Positions 55,343-64,000 of a stretch of 64,000 bases of DNA are shown piece by piece (the stretch's first letter is position 1; the number at the start of each line of letters is the position of its first letter). The notes under the pieces are model-generated. The model was not told where the DNA came from. It saw only the letters and a program-made list of their open reading frames with translations, and searched no databases. The stretch spans positions 124,001 to 188,000 of the forward strand of contig NZ_JBDWLT010000012.1 in the NCBI RefSeq assembly GCF_039973015.1, written 5' to 3'. Both the position numbers and the translations under genes were made by a program. Source of the DNA: Parvibaculum sp039973015 (GTDB lineage: Bacteria; Pseudomonadota; Alphaproteobacteria; Parvibaculales; Parvibaculaceae).

Positions 55343-55851
55343 CGCTCCATGTTTCCTTCGTCGTCGCTATTGCGGATAACGGCGTCATCGGGCGGGATAA
55401 TGGTCTGCCGTGGCGTCTCTCCGGCGATATGGCCTTTTTCAAGCGCGTCACGATGGGAAAACCTGTCATCATGGGGCGCAAGACTTGGGAGTCGCTGCCG
55501 CGCAAACCTTTGCCCGGGCGGCCCAACATCGTGGTGACGCGCGACGCAGCCTATCGTGCGGAGGGTGCCGAAGTCGTAACCTCCGCCGAGGCGGCGCTTG
55601 TGCGGGGTCGCGAACTTGCGGGCCAATGCGATGTTGATGAAATTGCGGTCATTGGCGGCGCGCAGCTTTTCGCGGAGACGTTCGATCACGCGACGCGGCT
55701 CTACATCACGGAAGTTCATGCCGAGCCGGAAGGCGATGTGAGCTTTCCGGCCTTCGACGCCGCACGCTGGGTCGAGGTTTCGCGGGAGCGGCATGAAGCA
55801 GGCGAGAAGGACAGCGCACCTTACTCCTTCGTATTGCTGGAACGGCGCTGA
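55339..55851 (+). CDS. folA: Dihydrofolate reductase
   Basis: 170 aa. VVAIADNGVIGRDNGLPWRL (about 7-26), the DMAFFKRVTMGKPVIMGRKTW block (here MAFFKRVTMGKPVIMGRKTW, about 31-50), and AVIGGAQLFAETF (about 101) are classic. NADPH-dependent reduction of DHF to THF. Overlaps the upstream micro-ORF by four bases and is in the thyA operon. Confidence 0.96.
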   Translation: MTLHVSFVVAIADNGVIGRDNGLPWRLSGDMAFFKRVTMGKPVIMGRKTWESLPRKPLPGRPNIVVTRDAAYRAEGAEVVTSAEAALVRGRELAGQCDVDEIAVIGGAQLFAETFDHATRLYITEVHAEPEGDVSFPAFDAARWVEVSRERHEAGEKDSAPYSFVLLERR

Positions 55852-55950
55852 ACTCATTTTCTGCCTGCCGCATACCTGCGATTGAGTTTCGCGGCCTGCC
55901 GCCCCACAATGCGCGCCTCGGCTTTGAATATGCGGCAATGGAGACGGCAG

Positions 55951-57059
<1,109 letters not shown>

Positions 57060-57060
<1 letters not shown>

Positions 57061-57899
57061 TGACAGTAGAAGTTCTCTCCTCGCATCGCTGTTTCGGCGG
57101 CACGCTCAGCATCTGCCGTCATCAGGCGGCCGCGACGGCTACGCCGATGCGCTTTTCCGTCTTCATCCCGGAAGGGAAGGGGCCTTTTCCGGCCGTCACC
57201 TTTCTTGCCGGGCTCACCTGTACGGAAGAAAACTTCACGACCAAGGCGGGCGCTTACGGCTATGCCGCCAGGCTCGGCCTTGCCATTGTCGCGCCAGATA
57301 CAAGCCCGCGCGGTGAAGGCGTCGCAGATGACGAGGCCTATGATCTTGGACAGGGCGCCGGCTTCTATATCGATGCGACGGAGAAGCCCTGGGCACCGCA
57401 TTTCTGCATGGAAACCTATGTGACGCGCGATCTGCCCGCGGTGGTGCGTGACAATTTCAATGTCGATGCGTCGCGCCAGAGCATCACAGGTCATTCGATG
57501 GGCGGACATGGCGCGCTTACGCTCGCGCTCAAATACCCGAACCATTATCGCTCGGTCTCTGCCTTCGCCCCCATCGTCTCGCCGGCACGCTGCGCGTGGG
57601 GCGAACAGGCGTTCACAGCCTATCTCGGCGATGACCGCTCGGCCTGGGGTGCGCATGATGCTTCCGCGCTGATGGCAAGCGGCGGCGCGGTCGGTCATTT
57701 CGACGACATCCTTGTCGATCAGGGGCTTGCCGATCAGTTTCTCGAAGGTCAGTTGAAGCCTGAGCTCTTCGAAGAAGCCTGCGCCATGCATCGACAGAAG
57801 CTGACGCTTCGCCGGCAGGAGGGTTACGATCACTCCTATTATTTCATTCAGAGTTTCATCGGCGATCATCTTGCGTTTCATGCCGAGCGCCTGAAATGA
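57060..57899 (+). CDS. frmB: S-formylglutathione hydrolase
   Basis: 279 aa, esterase-D alpha/beta hydrolase. Nucleophile elbow GHSMGGHGALTLAL (Ser about 149), LAGLTCTEENFTTKAG near 55 and the C-terminal DHSYYFIQSFIGDH with the catalytic His. Converts the FrmA product to formate and glutathione. Overlaps frmA (TGATG) and the amine oxidase (ATGA). Confidence 0.95.
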
Positions 57900-59176
57900 G
57901 CCGTGTCGTCGACGTGGTTGTGGTGGGTGCCGGTGCCGCCGGGCTTGCTGCTGCGTCGCGGGCCTATGAACTCGGTCTGTCCTGCTATCTTCTTGAAGCG
58001 AAGGACCGCATCGGCGGACGCACGCATACCGATACCGCAACATTCGGCGTTGCATGGGACCGCGGTGCGCATTGGCTTCATTCGGCGGATATCAATCCGC
58101 TGACGCGCATCGCCGACGAACTCGGTCACCCTTATCTCGCACGGCCGCGGCCTTTCGACGGTCACTTTCATCTCGGCGCCGGCTGGGGTTCATCGGCGGA
58201 CTGGGAGGCTTATCGCGGCGAGTTCGAGGCGGCAGTCGAGAATGCCGTCGAGGCCGGTGCGACGGGACAGGATATTGCCGCGCTCGATGTGATGGACAAG
58301 GGATCGCGCTGGGCGCGCATGGTGCATCATATCTTTGCCGCGATTTCCGGGATGCCGCCGTCGGAAATATCAACCGCAGATCTCGCGGCCTATCGCGACA
58401 CGGAGGCGAACTGGCCGCTTGAGCGCGGCTATGGCGGGCTCATTGCCGCGCGCTATGCTGCTTTGCCGGCCGAGCTTTCGACGCCCGTTTCCGAGATCGA
58501 TACGAGCGGCGCGAATATTCTGCTCGAAACGCCGCGCGGTACCGTTCGTGCGCGCAGCCTCATCGTCACCGTCTCGACCAATGTGCTCGCATCGGGGGCG
58601 ATCCGTTTCACACCGGAACTTCCCGCGCGGCTCATGTCGGCGCTGGAAGGGGTGCCGACGGGGCACGCAAACAAGGTTGCGTTCCACTTTCGCCGCGATG
58701 TTTTCGGCCTGCCTGACACCAGCTATGTGAACTTCATGGATGAGCGCAATCCGGGGCGTCCGGCCTGTTCCTTTCAGGTGCGCCCCTTCTCGGCAAATCT
58801 TGCGATTGCCTATCTCGGAGGCGACCTTGCGGAGAATCTCGACAGGGCAGGTGAGGCCGAGATGACCGCCTTTGCGCGCGAGGCCTTGGGCGACATGTTC
58901 GGCGCGGACATATTCAAGGAACTTGAGTGCACTGCCGCTACGTCATGGACGACAGACCCGCACATGCTGGGCGCTTATTCCTGCGCGCGTCCCGGTCATG
59001 CGAAAAGCCGCGCCGTGCTGGCGGAACCCGTCAGCGAGCGTTTCTTCCTTGCGGGCGAGGCCGTGTCGGCGGACTGGTTCTCGACTGTTCAGGGCGCGCA
59101 TGTCACGGGCATTGAGGCTGCGGAGAAGGCGGCAGCCTATCTCGCCGGCGCCGTTGCGGCGGCGCGCCAGCGTTGA
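57896..59176 (+). CDS. Flavin-containing amine oxidase
   Basis: 426 aa. FAD-binding dinucleotide fold VVVVGAGAAGLAAASRAYEL (about 6-25) followed by LLEAKDRIGGRTHT; C-terminal FFLAGEAVSADWFSTVQGAH (about 384-403). Monoamine oxidase/NAD(P)-independent amino-oxidase family; substrate unknown. Its start overlaps frmB, implying that the aldehyde it releases may be handled by FrmAB, which is inference. Confidence 0.88.
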   Translation: MSRVVDVVVVGAGAAGLAAASRAYELGLSCYLLEAKDRIGGRTHTDTATFGVAWDRGAHWLHSADINPLTRIADELGHPYLARPRPFDGHFHLGAGWGSSADWEAYRGEFEAAVENAVEAGATGQDIAALDVMDKGSRWARMVHHIFAAISGMPPSEISTADLAAYRDTEANWPLERGYGGLIAARYAALPAELSTPVSEIDTSGANILLETPRGTVRARSLIVTVSTNVLASGAIRFTPELPARLMSALEGVPTGHANKVAFHFRRDVFGLPDTSYVNFMDERNPGRPACSFQVRPFSANLAIAYLGGDLAENLDRAGEAEMTAFAREALGDMFGADIFKELECTAATSWTTDPHMLGAYSCARPGHAKSRAVLAEPVSERFFLAGEAVSADWFSTVQGAHVTGIEAAEKAAAYLAGAVAAARQR

Positions 59177-59221
59177 CAAGATAAGACCAACAAGAACAAC
59201 GAATAAAACAGGGAGGAAAGA

Positions 59222-60139
59222 ATGGCCGAAATGAAACTGGTTGCCGACGGGTTGAAATTTCCCGAAGGGCCGATCGCGATGCCGGACGGCAGCATCGTTC
59301 TCGTCGAGATCGCGCGCGGTACGCTGACGCGCGTGTCGGCGGAGGGCAAGGTCGAGGTGATTGCGGAACTTGGCGGCGGCCCGAACGGTGCTGCTATCGG
59401 CCCCGATGGTGCCTGTTATGTCTGCAACGATGGCGGCTTCGAGTTCCATGAAGTCGATGGTGCGCTCGTTCCCGGCGATGCCCCCGCGGATTATTCCGGC
59501 GGGCGCATCGAGCGCGTCGATCTCAAGACCGGCGAGTTCAAGGTGCTCTACAAGGAGTGCAACGGCATTCCGCTCAACGGGCCAAACGACATCGTCTTCG
59601 ACAGTCAGGGCGGTTTCTGGTTCACTGATCTTGGCAAGGGACGCGGGCGTACGCAGGATCGCGGCGGACTCTATTATGCGAAGATCGATGGCTCGATGAT
59701 CAAGGAAGTGGTTTTCCCGATCACCTCGCCGAATGGCGTTGGCCTCTCGCCCGACGAAAAGACAGTCTATGTCGCGGATACGATCCCCGGCCGTCTCTGG
59801 GCTTTCGACGTGACGGCGCCCGGCGAGCTTGCGCCCAATCCGGGGCCGCTGCCGGGCCGCTTTGTCGGTTCGGGGCCGCAGCTTTGCTTTTTCGACAGTC
59901 TTGCGGTCGACTCGGAAGGCAATATCTGTGTCGCGACGATCTTCAATCCGGGTATCACGGTTTTCTCCCCGGATGGTTCCAGGATCACCCATACGCCCAC
60001 GGATGATTTCATCACGACCAACATCTGTTTCGGCGGCAAGGATCTGAAGACGGCCTATATCACGCTGTCGTCGAGCGGGCGTCTCGTCTCTATGGAATGG
60101 CCGGTCGCCGGTTTGCCGCTCAACTTCCTGAACAAGTAA
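59222..60139 (+). CDS. SMP-30/gluconolactonase-like protein
   Basis: 305 aa beta-propeller. KFPEGPIAMPDGSIVLVEIARG (split) at the start holds the Glu metal ligand (FPEGP), and LNGPNDIVFDSQGGFWFTD (about 119-137) the Asn/Asp ligands. LSPDEKTVYVADT follows. Likely a lactonase; substrate unknown. Excellent ribosome-binding site (AGGGAGGAAAG). 45 bp after the amine oxidase, perhaps in the same transcript, which ends at 60196. Confidence 0.88.
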   Translation: MAEMKLVADGLKFPEGPIAMPDGSIVLVEIARGTLTRVSAEGKVEVIAELGGGPNGAAIGPDGACYVCNDGGFEFHEVDGALVPGDAPADYSGGRIERVDLKTGEFKVLYKECNGIPLNGPNDIVFDSQGGFWFTDLGKGRGRTQDRGGLYYAKIDGSMIKEVVFPITSPNGVGLSPDEKTVYVADTIPGRLWAFDVTAPGELAPNPGPLPGRFVGSGPQLCFFDSLAVDSEGNICVATIFNPGITVFSPDGSRITHTPTDDFITTNICFGGKDLKTAYITLSSSGRLVSMEWPVAGLPLNFLNK

Positions 60140-60163
60140 AGCGAAACAGCGAACTTAGAGAAG

Positions 60164-60196
60164 GGCACGTTCCGGATGCGGAACGTGCCTTTTTCT
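60164..60196 (+). terminator. Intrinsic terminator after the SMP-30 gene
   Basis: Perfect 11-bp stem GGCACGTTCCG (60164-60174) with CGGAACGTGCC (60179-60189), loop GATG, then TTTTTTC. One of the clearest terminators in the window. Confidence 0.9.
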
Positions 60197-60264
60197 GTGA
60201 GAGAGGCTGTGCAACCATGCGCGGCCTTTTGGGGTACACGGCATCGAACAACAGGGAGGATACG

Positions 60265-60600
60265 ATGCGTCTCATTGTAAGTGTACTCGTTGCGTTGATT
60301 GCGTTTACAGGGGCGGCTATGGCCGATCCCTTCTCGAACTTCTACGGCAATACGGTGAAGGTTTCCGGCACTGCGGGCGAACGTCTCGTCTTTATCGACG
60401 AAGACGGAAGCTATTCGCAGAAGCTGCCGGATGGCACCACGGCCGAGGGCAAATATGAGGTCGACGGCGACACCGCCTGCTTCCTCGGTGGTGAAGAGCC
60501 CTATTGTGTGCCGGCTGAAGCGCGTGAGGTCGGCGACACCTGGGAGCTGGCCGCACCGGATGGCTCCACCGAAACGGCGACGCTGGTCGCCGGCCGCTGA
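60265..60600 (+). CDS. Small secreted protein of unknown function
   Basis: 111 aa from ATG 60265, chosen because AGGGAGGA lies upstream; the longer frame from 60097 crosses the terminator. Signal peptide MRLIVSVLVALIAFTGAAMA with predicted cut after AMA (about residue 20). The mature part is acidic, with one CxxxxxxxxC pair (TACFLGGEEPYC), perhaps a disulfide, and looks like a small beta-barrel. No family recognised. Confidence 0.75.
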   Translation: MRLIVSVLVALIAFTGAAMADPFSNFYGNTVKVSGTAGERLVFIDEDGSYSQKLPDGTTAEGKYEVDGDTACFLGGEEPYCVPAEAREVGDTWELAAPDGSTETATLVAGR

Positions 60601-60627
60601 AGACCGATTTCCTCGCAGGAAAAGAAG

Positions 60628-60655
60628 ACGGCCGGCCCCTCGGGGCCGGCCGTTT
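60628..60655. terminator. Terminator hairpin, possibly bidirectional
   Basis: Perfect 12-bp stem ACGGCCGGCCCC (60628-60639) with GGGGCCGGCCGT (60642-60653), two-base loop, followed by a short T run. It sits between the 3' ends of convergent genes. Confidence 0.8.
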
Positions 60656-60674
60656 GAGTTAAGGGGGGGGAGGG

Positions 60675-61427
60675 TCAGGCCACGTCGCGCTTTGACGTGC
60701 CCGCTTCGGTACTCTCGTCGACGATTGGCGAGAATGTGCCATAGATCATGCGCTGGCCGTCGAAGGGCATGTTCTGCGGATCGTATTTCATGCGCTCGTC
60801 TTCCATGAGCTTCGGCCATGCCTTTTCGCGGGCCTCCTTCGATGGCCATTCGACCCATGAGAAGACCACAGCTTCGCCTTCCTTGATTTTCACGGCGCGG
60901 CGGAAGTCCGTCACCTTGCCGTCGGGCACGTCGTCTTCCCATGCCTCGATCACGCGTGTCGCGCCATGGTCGAGAAAGACGTCCGCGGCTGACGTCGCCA
61001 TTTCGCGATAAGCCTCCTTGTTGGCTTGGGGCACGGCGAGCACATAGCAGTCCGCGTGACCCATCTGTCCGCCGGTTCCTTTCTCCACGAATGTCGTGAA
61101 GCCTCCATAGATCATGCGCTTGCCGTCAAAGGGCATCTCGCCCATCTCCTCGAAGCGCGGATCGCCGGTCACACTCTGATGGCAGGCGACGCGAACGTCC
61201 TTCGAGGGGAATTCAAGCCAGGAGAAGAGTACGGTCTCGTCCGCTTTCGCCTGCACGGCGTGTTTGAAATCGGTCACCTTGCCGTCCGGCACATCGTCGC
61301 CCCAGCATTCGGCAAGGCGCAGGGTGCCGAAATCGGTAAAGAGCGGCCAGCCCGCCAGCGCATATTTGCGATAAATCTCCTTGCTGGCGGTCGGGACTGC
61401 CAGCAGGAAACCGTCAATATAGGCCAT
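60675..61427 (-). CDS. Tandem DUF1428 protein
   Basis: 250 aa made of two DUF1428 units. Unit 1 (about 1-118) begins YIDGFLLAVPTASKEIYRKYA and unit 2 (about 125-238) begins CYVLAVPQANKEAYREMA. Both carry WxDDVPDGKVTDF (at about 42 and 163) and MPFDGKRMIYG/MPFDGQRMIYG. Dimeric alpha+beta barrel fold expected; each DUF1428 protein is normally one unit, so this is a fused dimer. Function unknown. Confidence 0.9.
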   Translation of the reverse strand: MAYIDGFLLAVPTASKEIYRKYALAGWPLFTDFGTLRLAECWGDDVPDGKVTDFKHAVQAKADETVLFSWLEFPSKDVRVACHQSVTGDPRFEEMGEMPFDGKRMIYGGFTTFVEKGTGGQMGHADCYVLAVPQANKEAYREMATSAADVFLDHGATRVIEAWEDDVPDGKVTDFRRAVKIKEGEAVVFSWVEWPSKEAREKAWPKLMEDERMKYDPQNMPFDGQRMIYGTFSPIVDESTEAGTSKRDVA

Positions 61428-61528
61428 CGCGCATCTCCTTTACCTGTTTCCTGAATATAATATTGATATCAAACTAAAATCAGGGAGTCAAAGCCGCGTG
61501 TTGAGACATCACGTTGAAAGGTAGGGGA

Positions 61529-62686
61529 TCAGTCCTCGACGGAAATGGAAGGCGCTTTTCTCGCGCCGCCGCCGAGCGCCCGGTCAAGATGCCTGCCGAC
61601 GCGCCGCGCAATATCGATGAAGGGTTTTGCCTCATCGCTGTCGGGCGCTGTGGCGACGACGGGTTCGCCACTATCCGACTTCTCGCGGATCGTCATATGC
61701 AACGGTACTTCGCCGAGGAAATCGCAGCCGAGCTTCTCCGCCATGCGCCGCGCGCCGCCTTCACCGAAGATGTAGGATTTCTCGCCTGAGCCGGGGCTAA
61801 CGAAATAAGCCATGTTCTCGACAATGCCGAAGACGGGCACATGTGTCTTGTCGAACATGGCAAAGCCCTTGCGCGCATCGATCAGTGCGATCTCCTGCGG
61901 CGTCGAGACGACGATGGCGCCCGCGAGCGGCACACGCTGCGCCATGGTGAGCTGCGCATCGCCCGTGCCCGGCGGCATGTCGACCACAAGCACATCGAGT
62001 TCGCCCCATTCGACATCATTCATCATCTGGGTCAGGGCGGATTGCACCATCGGCCCGCGCCAGATCATTGGCGTGTCCTCATCCACGAGATAGCCGATGG
62101 ACATCGTCTTGATCCCGTATTTTTCCTTCGGCAGAAGTTTCTTGCCGTCCTTGCTTTCGGGCTTGCCGGTCAGGCCCATCATGCGGGGAACGGAGGGGCC
62201 GTAAATATCCGCGTCGAGAAGCCCGACGCGCCGCCCGAGCTTCGAGAGCGCAAGCGCGAGGTTCACCGCCACCGTCGATTTGCCGACGCCGCCCTTGCCG
62301 CTTGCAACCGCAATGATCGCCTTCACGCCGGGAATCTGCATCGCGCCTTGCGGTGCGCGCTGCGGCTTGTTCCCTTCTGCGGGGCCATGCGTGTGCGCAT
62401 GTGAATGTCCCTTCGCCGCGGAGGGAGAAGGGGTGCCGCGATGTGCGGTCAAAACGGCGGTTACGCTCAGCACGCCTGCCACGCGCTTTACGGCTTCTTC
62501 GCAGGCCTTGCGCAACGGCTCCTTCGCGGCACCCTTTGCAGGGTCGACTTCGAGTGAAAAACCGATATGGCCCTCGCGCACCACCAGCCCTTGTATGAGC
62601 CCCGCGCTCACCACATCCTTTCCGCTGTCCTCGTCCAGGACGGTGGAAAGTGCCGCTGCAATATCGTCCCGGGTTACGCTCGCCAT
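61529..62686 (-). CDS. apbC: Mrp/ApbC-type P-loop ATPase (iron-sulfur carrier family)
   Basis: 385 aa. N-terminal MIP18/DUF59 domain (about 4-85), a low-complexity His-rich linker (SHAHTHG), then the ATPase core with the deviant Walker A SGKGGVGKSTVAVNLA (about 129-144). Family members bridge a 4Fe-4S cluster by a CxxC motif after VENM. Here that spot reads GIVENMAYFVSPGSGEKSYIF, without the cysteines, so direct cluster binding there is doubtful. Confidence 0.9.
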   Translation of the reverse strand: MASVTRDDIAAALSTVLDEDSGKDVVSAGLIQGLVVREGHIGFSLEVDPAKGAAKEPLRKACEEAVKRVAGVLSVTAVLTAHRGTPSPSAAKGHSHAHTHGPAEGNKPQRAPQGAMQIPGVKAIIAVASGKGGVGKSTVAVNLALALSKLGRRVGLLDADIYGPSVPRMMGLTGKPESKDGKKLLPKEKYGIKTMSIGYLVDEDTPMIWRGPMVQSALTQMMNDVEWGELDVLVVDMPPGTGDAQLTMAQRVPLAGAIVVSTPQEIALIDARKGFAMFDKTHVPVFGIVENMAYFVSPGSGEKSYIFGEGGARRMAEKLGCDFLGEVPLHMTIREKSDSGEPVVATAPDSDEAKPFIDIARRVGRHLDRALGGGARKAPSISVED

Positions 62687-62796
62687 GAATTCTTCTTTCA
62701 GATCGAAAAAGGGCCAGATCGAAAAAGGGCGGGCATCGTCCTGAGTAGCGCCGGGCCCTGAATGACAATGCCGCGTTGCGAGACGTCCGGTTCGCG

Positions 62797-62825
62797 TTGC
62801 GCCTGCCTGATCTCTGTCATATAAC
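62797..62825 (+). promoter_or_regulatory. Putative hflK promoter
   Basis: TTGCGC (62797-62802), 17-bp spacer, TATAAC (62820-62825), about 55 bp upstream of the hflK ATG. The -10 is good and the -35 moderate. Confidence 0.4.
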
Positions 62826-62879
62826 CCCGGGTATATGCCTTTCCAACCTGTCTATCACTTCGCAATCAAAGGATTTTTG

Positions 62880-64000
62880 ATGCCCTGGGAGAACAAGAAC
62901 GGTGGCGGCGGCGGCTGGCAGGGAGGCGGCGGTGGCGGCGGCCGAGGGCCGTGGGGGCAGGGCCCTCAGGGCGGTGGCGGCAATCAGCCCCCGGATCTCG
63001 ACGAGCTGATCCGGCGCGGGCAGGAAAAATTCCGTCAGGTATTCGGTGGCGGCGGCGGTGGTGCGGGTAATGGCGCAGGTCAGGGCTCCGGCGGTGCGCG
63101 CGGTCCCATCCTTCTGATTCTCGTGGCCATCATCGGCATTCTCGCCTTCACCTCGTTTTTCCGCGTCAACGCGAACGAGAAGGGCATCGTGCTGCGCTTC
63201 GGCGAACTCGTGCGTACCGTTCAGCCGGGTCTGCATTTCAAGTTTCCCTATCCGGTCGAAACCGTGATGACGCCGGCGGTCACGAACATCACCAGCATCG
63301 ATATCGGCATGCGCTCTTCCGGCGGTTCGCCGATCAGCGTGCCCGAAGAAAGCCTGATGCTGACGGGCGATGAGAACATCGTCGATATCAGTTTCTCCGT
63401 GCAGTGGCGCATCAAGGCCGAGCAGGCGTCCGATTTCCTCTTTAACGTGGAGAACCCGGAACTCGCCGTTAAGGCCGTTGCCGAAAGCATGATGCGTGAG
63501 GCGGTCGGTTCCTCGGAAATCGAAGTGTTGCAGACGACCGGTCGTAATGAAGTGCAGGAGCAGGTGCGTATCGGTCTGCAGAAAACGCTCGACGAATACG
63601 GCGCCGGTATCGACATCACCGAAGTGAAACTTCAGAAGGTCGATCCGCCCGGACAGGTGCTCGATGCCTTCCGTGACGTGCAGGCTGCGCGCGCCGACCA
63701 GGAGCGGTTGCGCAATCAGGCCGAGACCTATGCGAATACGGTCATCCCGCGCGCCCGAGGCGAAGCGGCGAAGATCACGCAGGCCGCCGAAGCCTATCGC
63801 GAGCAGATCGTCGCGGAAGCCGAAGGCGATGCGAAGCGCTTCCTCTCGATCTACAACGAATACAGGAAAGCGGAAGACGTCACACGCCGCCGCATCTATC
63901 TCGAAACCATGCAGGAAGTGTTCGCCGACCTGAACAAGATCGTGGTGACGAACGGCGCGGGCGGGCAGAACGTCCTGCCTTATCTGCCGCTCAATGAACT
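62880..64000 (+). CDS. hflK: HflK membrane protease regulator, truncated by the window end
   Basis: 373 complete codons visible; the stop lies beyond 64000. ATG 62880 follows AAAGGA. A very glycine-rich cytoplasmic start (about 8-35 and 55-70), one membrane segment (about 78-96), then an SPFH/band-7 domain starting VNANEKGIVLRFGELVRTVQPG (first VNANEKGIVLRFGELV). Conserved AVAESMMREAVGSSEIEVLQ and a coiled coil with AEAEGDAKRF follow. HflK with HflC controls the FtsH protease; hflC is expected just outside. Confidence 0.93.
   Translation, partial: MPWENKNGGGGGWQGGGGGGGRGPWGQGPQGGGGNQPPDLDELIRRGQEKFRQVFGGGGGGAGNGAGQGSGGARGPILLILVAIIGILAFTSFFRVNANEKGIVLRFGELVRTVQPGLHFKFPYPVETVMTPAVTNITSIDIGMRSSGGSPISVPEESLMLTGDENIVDISFSVQWRIKAEQASDFLFNVENPELAVKAVAESMMREAVGSSEIEVLQTTGRNEVQEQVRIGLQKTLDEYGAGIDITEVKLQKVDPPGQVLDAFRDVQAARADQERLRNQAETYANTVIPRARGEAAKITQAAEAYREQIVAEAEGDAKRFLSIYNEYRKAEDVTRRRIYLETMQEVFADLNKIVVTNGAGGQNVLPYLPLNE

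Noticed and set aside
62885..63075. Glycine-codon-rich stretch as a simple-sequence repeat or CRISPR-like array
   Set aside because: It encodes the glycine-rich N terminus normal for HflK proteins; no regular spacer structure exists.

Overview
The window reads as a GC-rich alphaproteobacterial chromosome segment. The strongest support is a circularly permuted, two-piece tmRNA gene at 52.04-52.35 kb, whose tag ends ANDNYAEARLAA. The complete and compact division/wall (dcw) cluster, the FumC/RHH/DUF4169/SspB neighbourhood and the FtsZ size agree with this. Gene order and protein style recall Parvibaculum-like or other Hyphomicrobiales-related bacteria, but I cannot fix the genus from sequence alone. 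No prophage, transposase, CRISPR array, rRNA or tRNA was recognised.

Layout. 0-5 kb: a DjlA-type J-domain protein, an MFS transporter broken by a one-base frameshift, an EamA/DMT transporter overlapping an AmiD-type amidase, and a quinone-oxidoreductase-like protein. 5.0-5.4 kb: RNase P RNA (rnpB). 5.4-6.1 kb: a 700-bp non-coding stretch with copies of a short dispersed repeat, a promoter overlapped by a CtrA-type box, and a four-repeat MraZ operator. 6.1-26.3 kb: the dcw cluster mraZ-rsmH-ftsL-ftsI-murE-murF-mraY-murD-ftsW-murG-murC-murB-ddl-ftsQ-ftsA-(micro-ORF)-ftsZ-lpxC, nearly every junction overlapping. It makes the UDP-MurNAc-pentapeptide and lipid II, assembles the divisome and starts lipid A synthesis. 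26.5-32.5 kb: bamD, recN, ligA and a GNAT-fold protein. 32.5-37.7 kb on the minus strand: aminopeptidase P, prmA and a UvrD/PcrA helicase.

37.9-46 kb: a ClC channel with CBS domains, a thioesterase, a GlcD-like FAD oxidase, and a TetR-HlyD-ATPase-permease efflux operon whose promoter and operator are readable upstream of the TetR gene. 45.8-52.4 kb: a DUF4169 protein, a large AsmA-like protein, an RHH protein, fumC, sspB and ssrA; the last two make and recognise the same degradation tag. 52.4-55.9 kb: a DUF1287 protein, a membrane dipeptidase, thyA, a 55-residue membrane micro-protein and folA. 55.9-60.1 kb: an overlapping glutathione-dependent formaldehyde module (frmA, frmB) joined to a flavin amine oxidase, then an SMP-30 protein. 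60.1-64 kb: a small secreted protein, a tandem DUF1428 protein, an Mrp/ApbC ATPase lacking the CxxC motif, and the start of hflK, which runs off the window.

The features most worth a second look are the roughly 170-bp dispersed repeat carrying three TGACG blocks at exact 11-bp spacing (four copies in three places), the micro-ORFs between ftsA/ftsZ and thyA/folA, and the regulatory region in front of mraZ.
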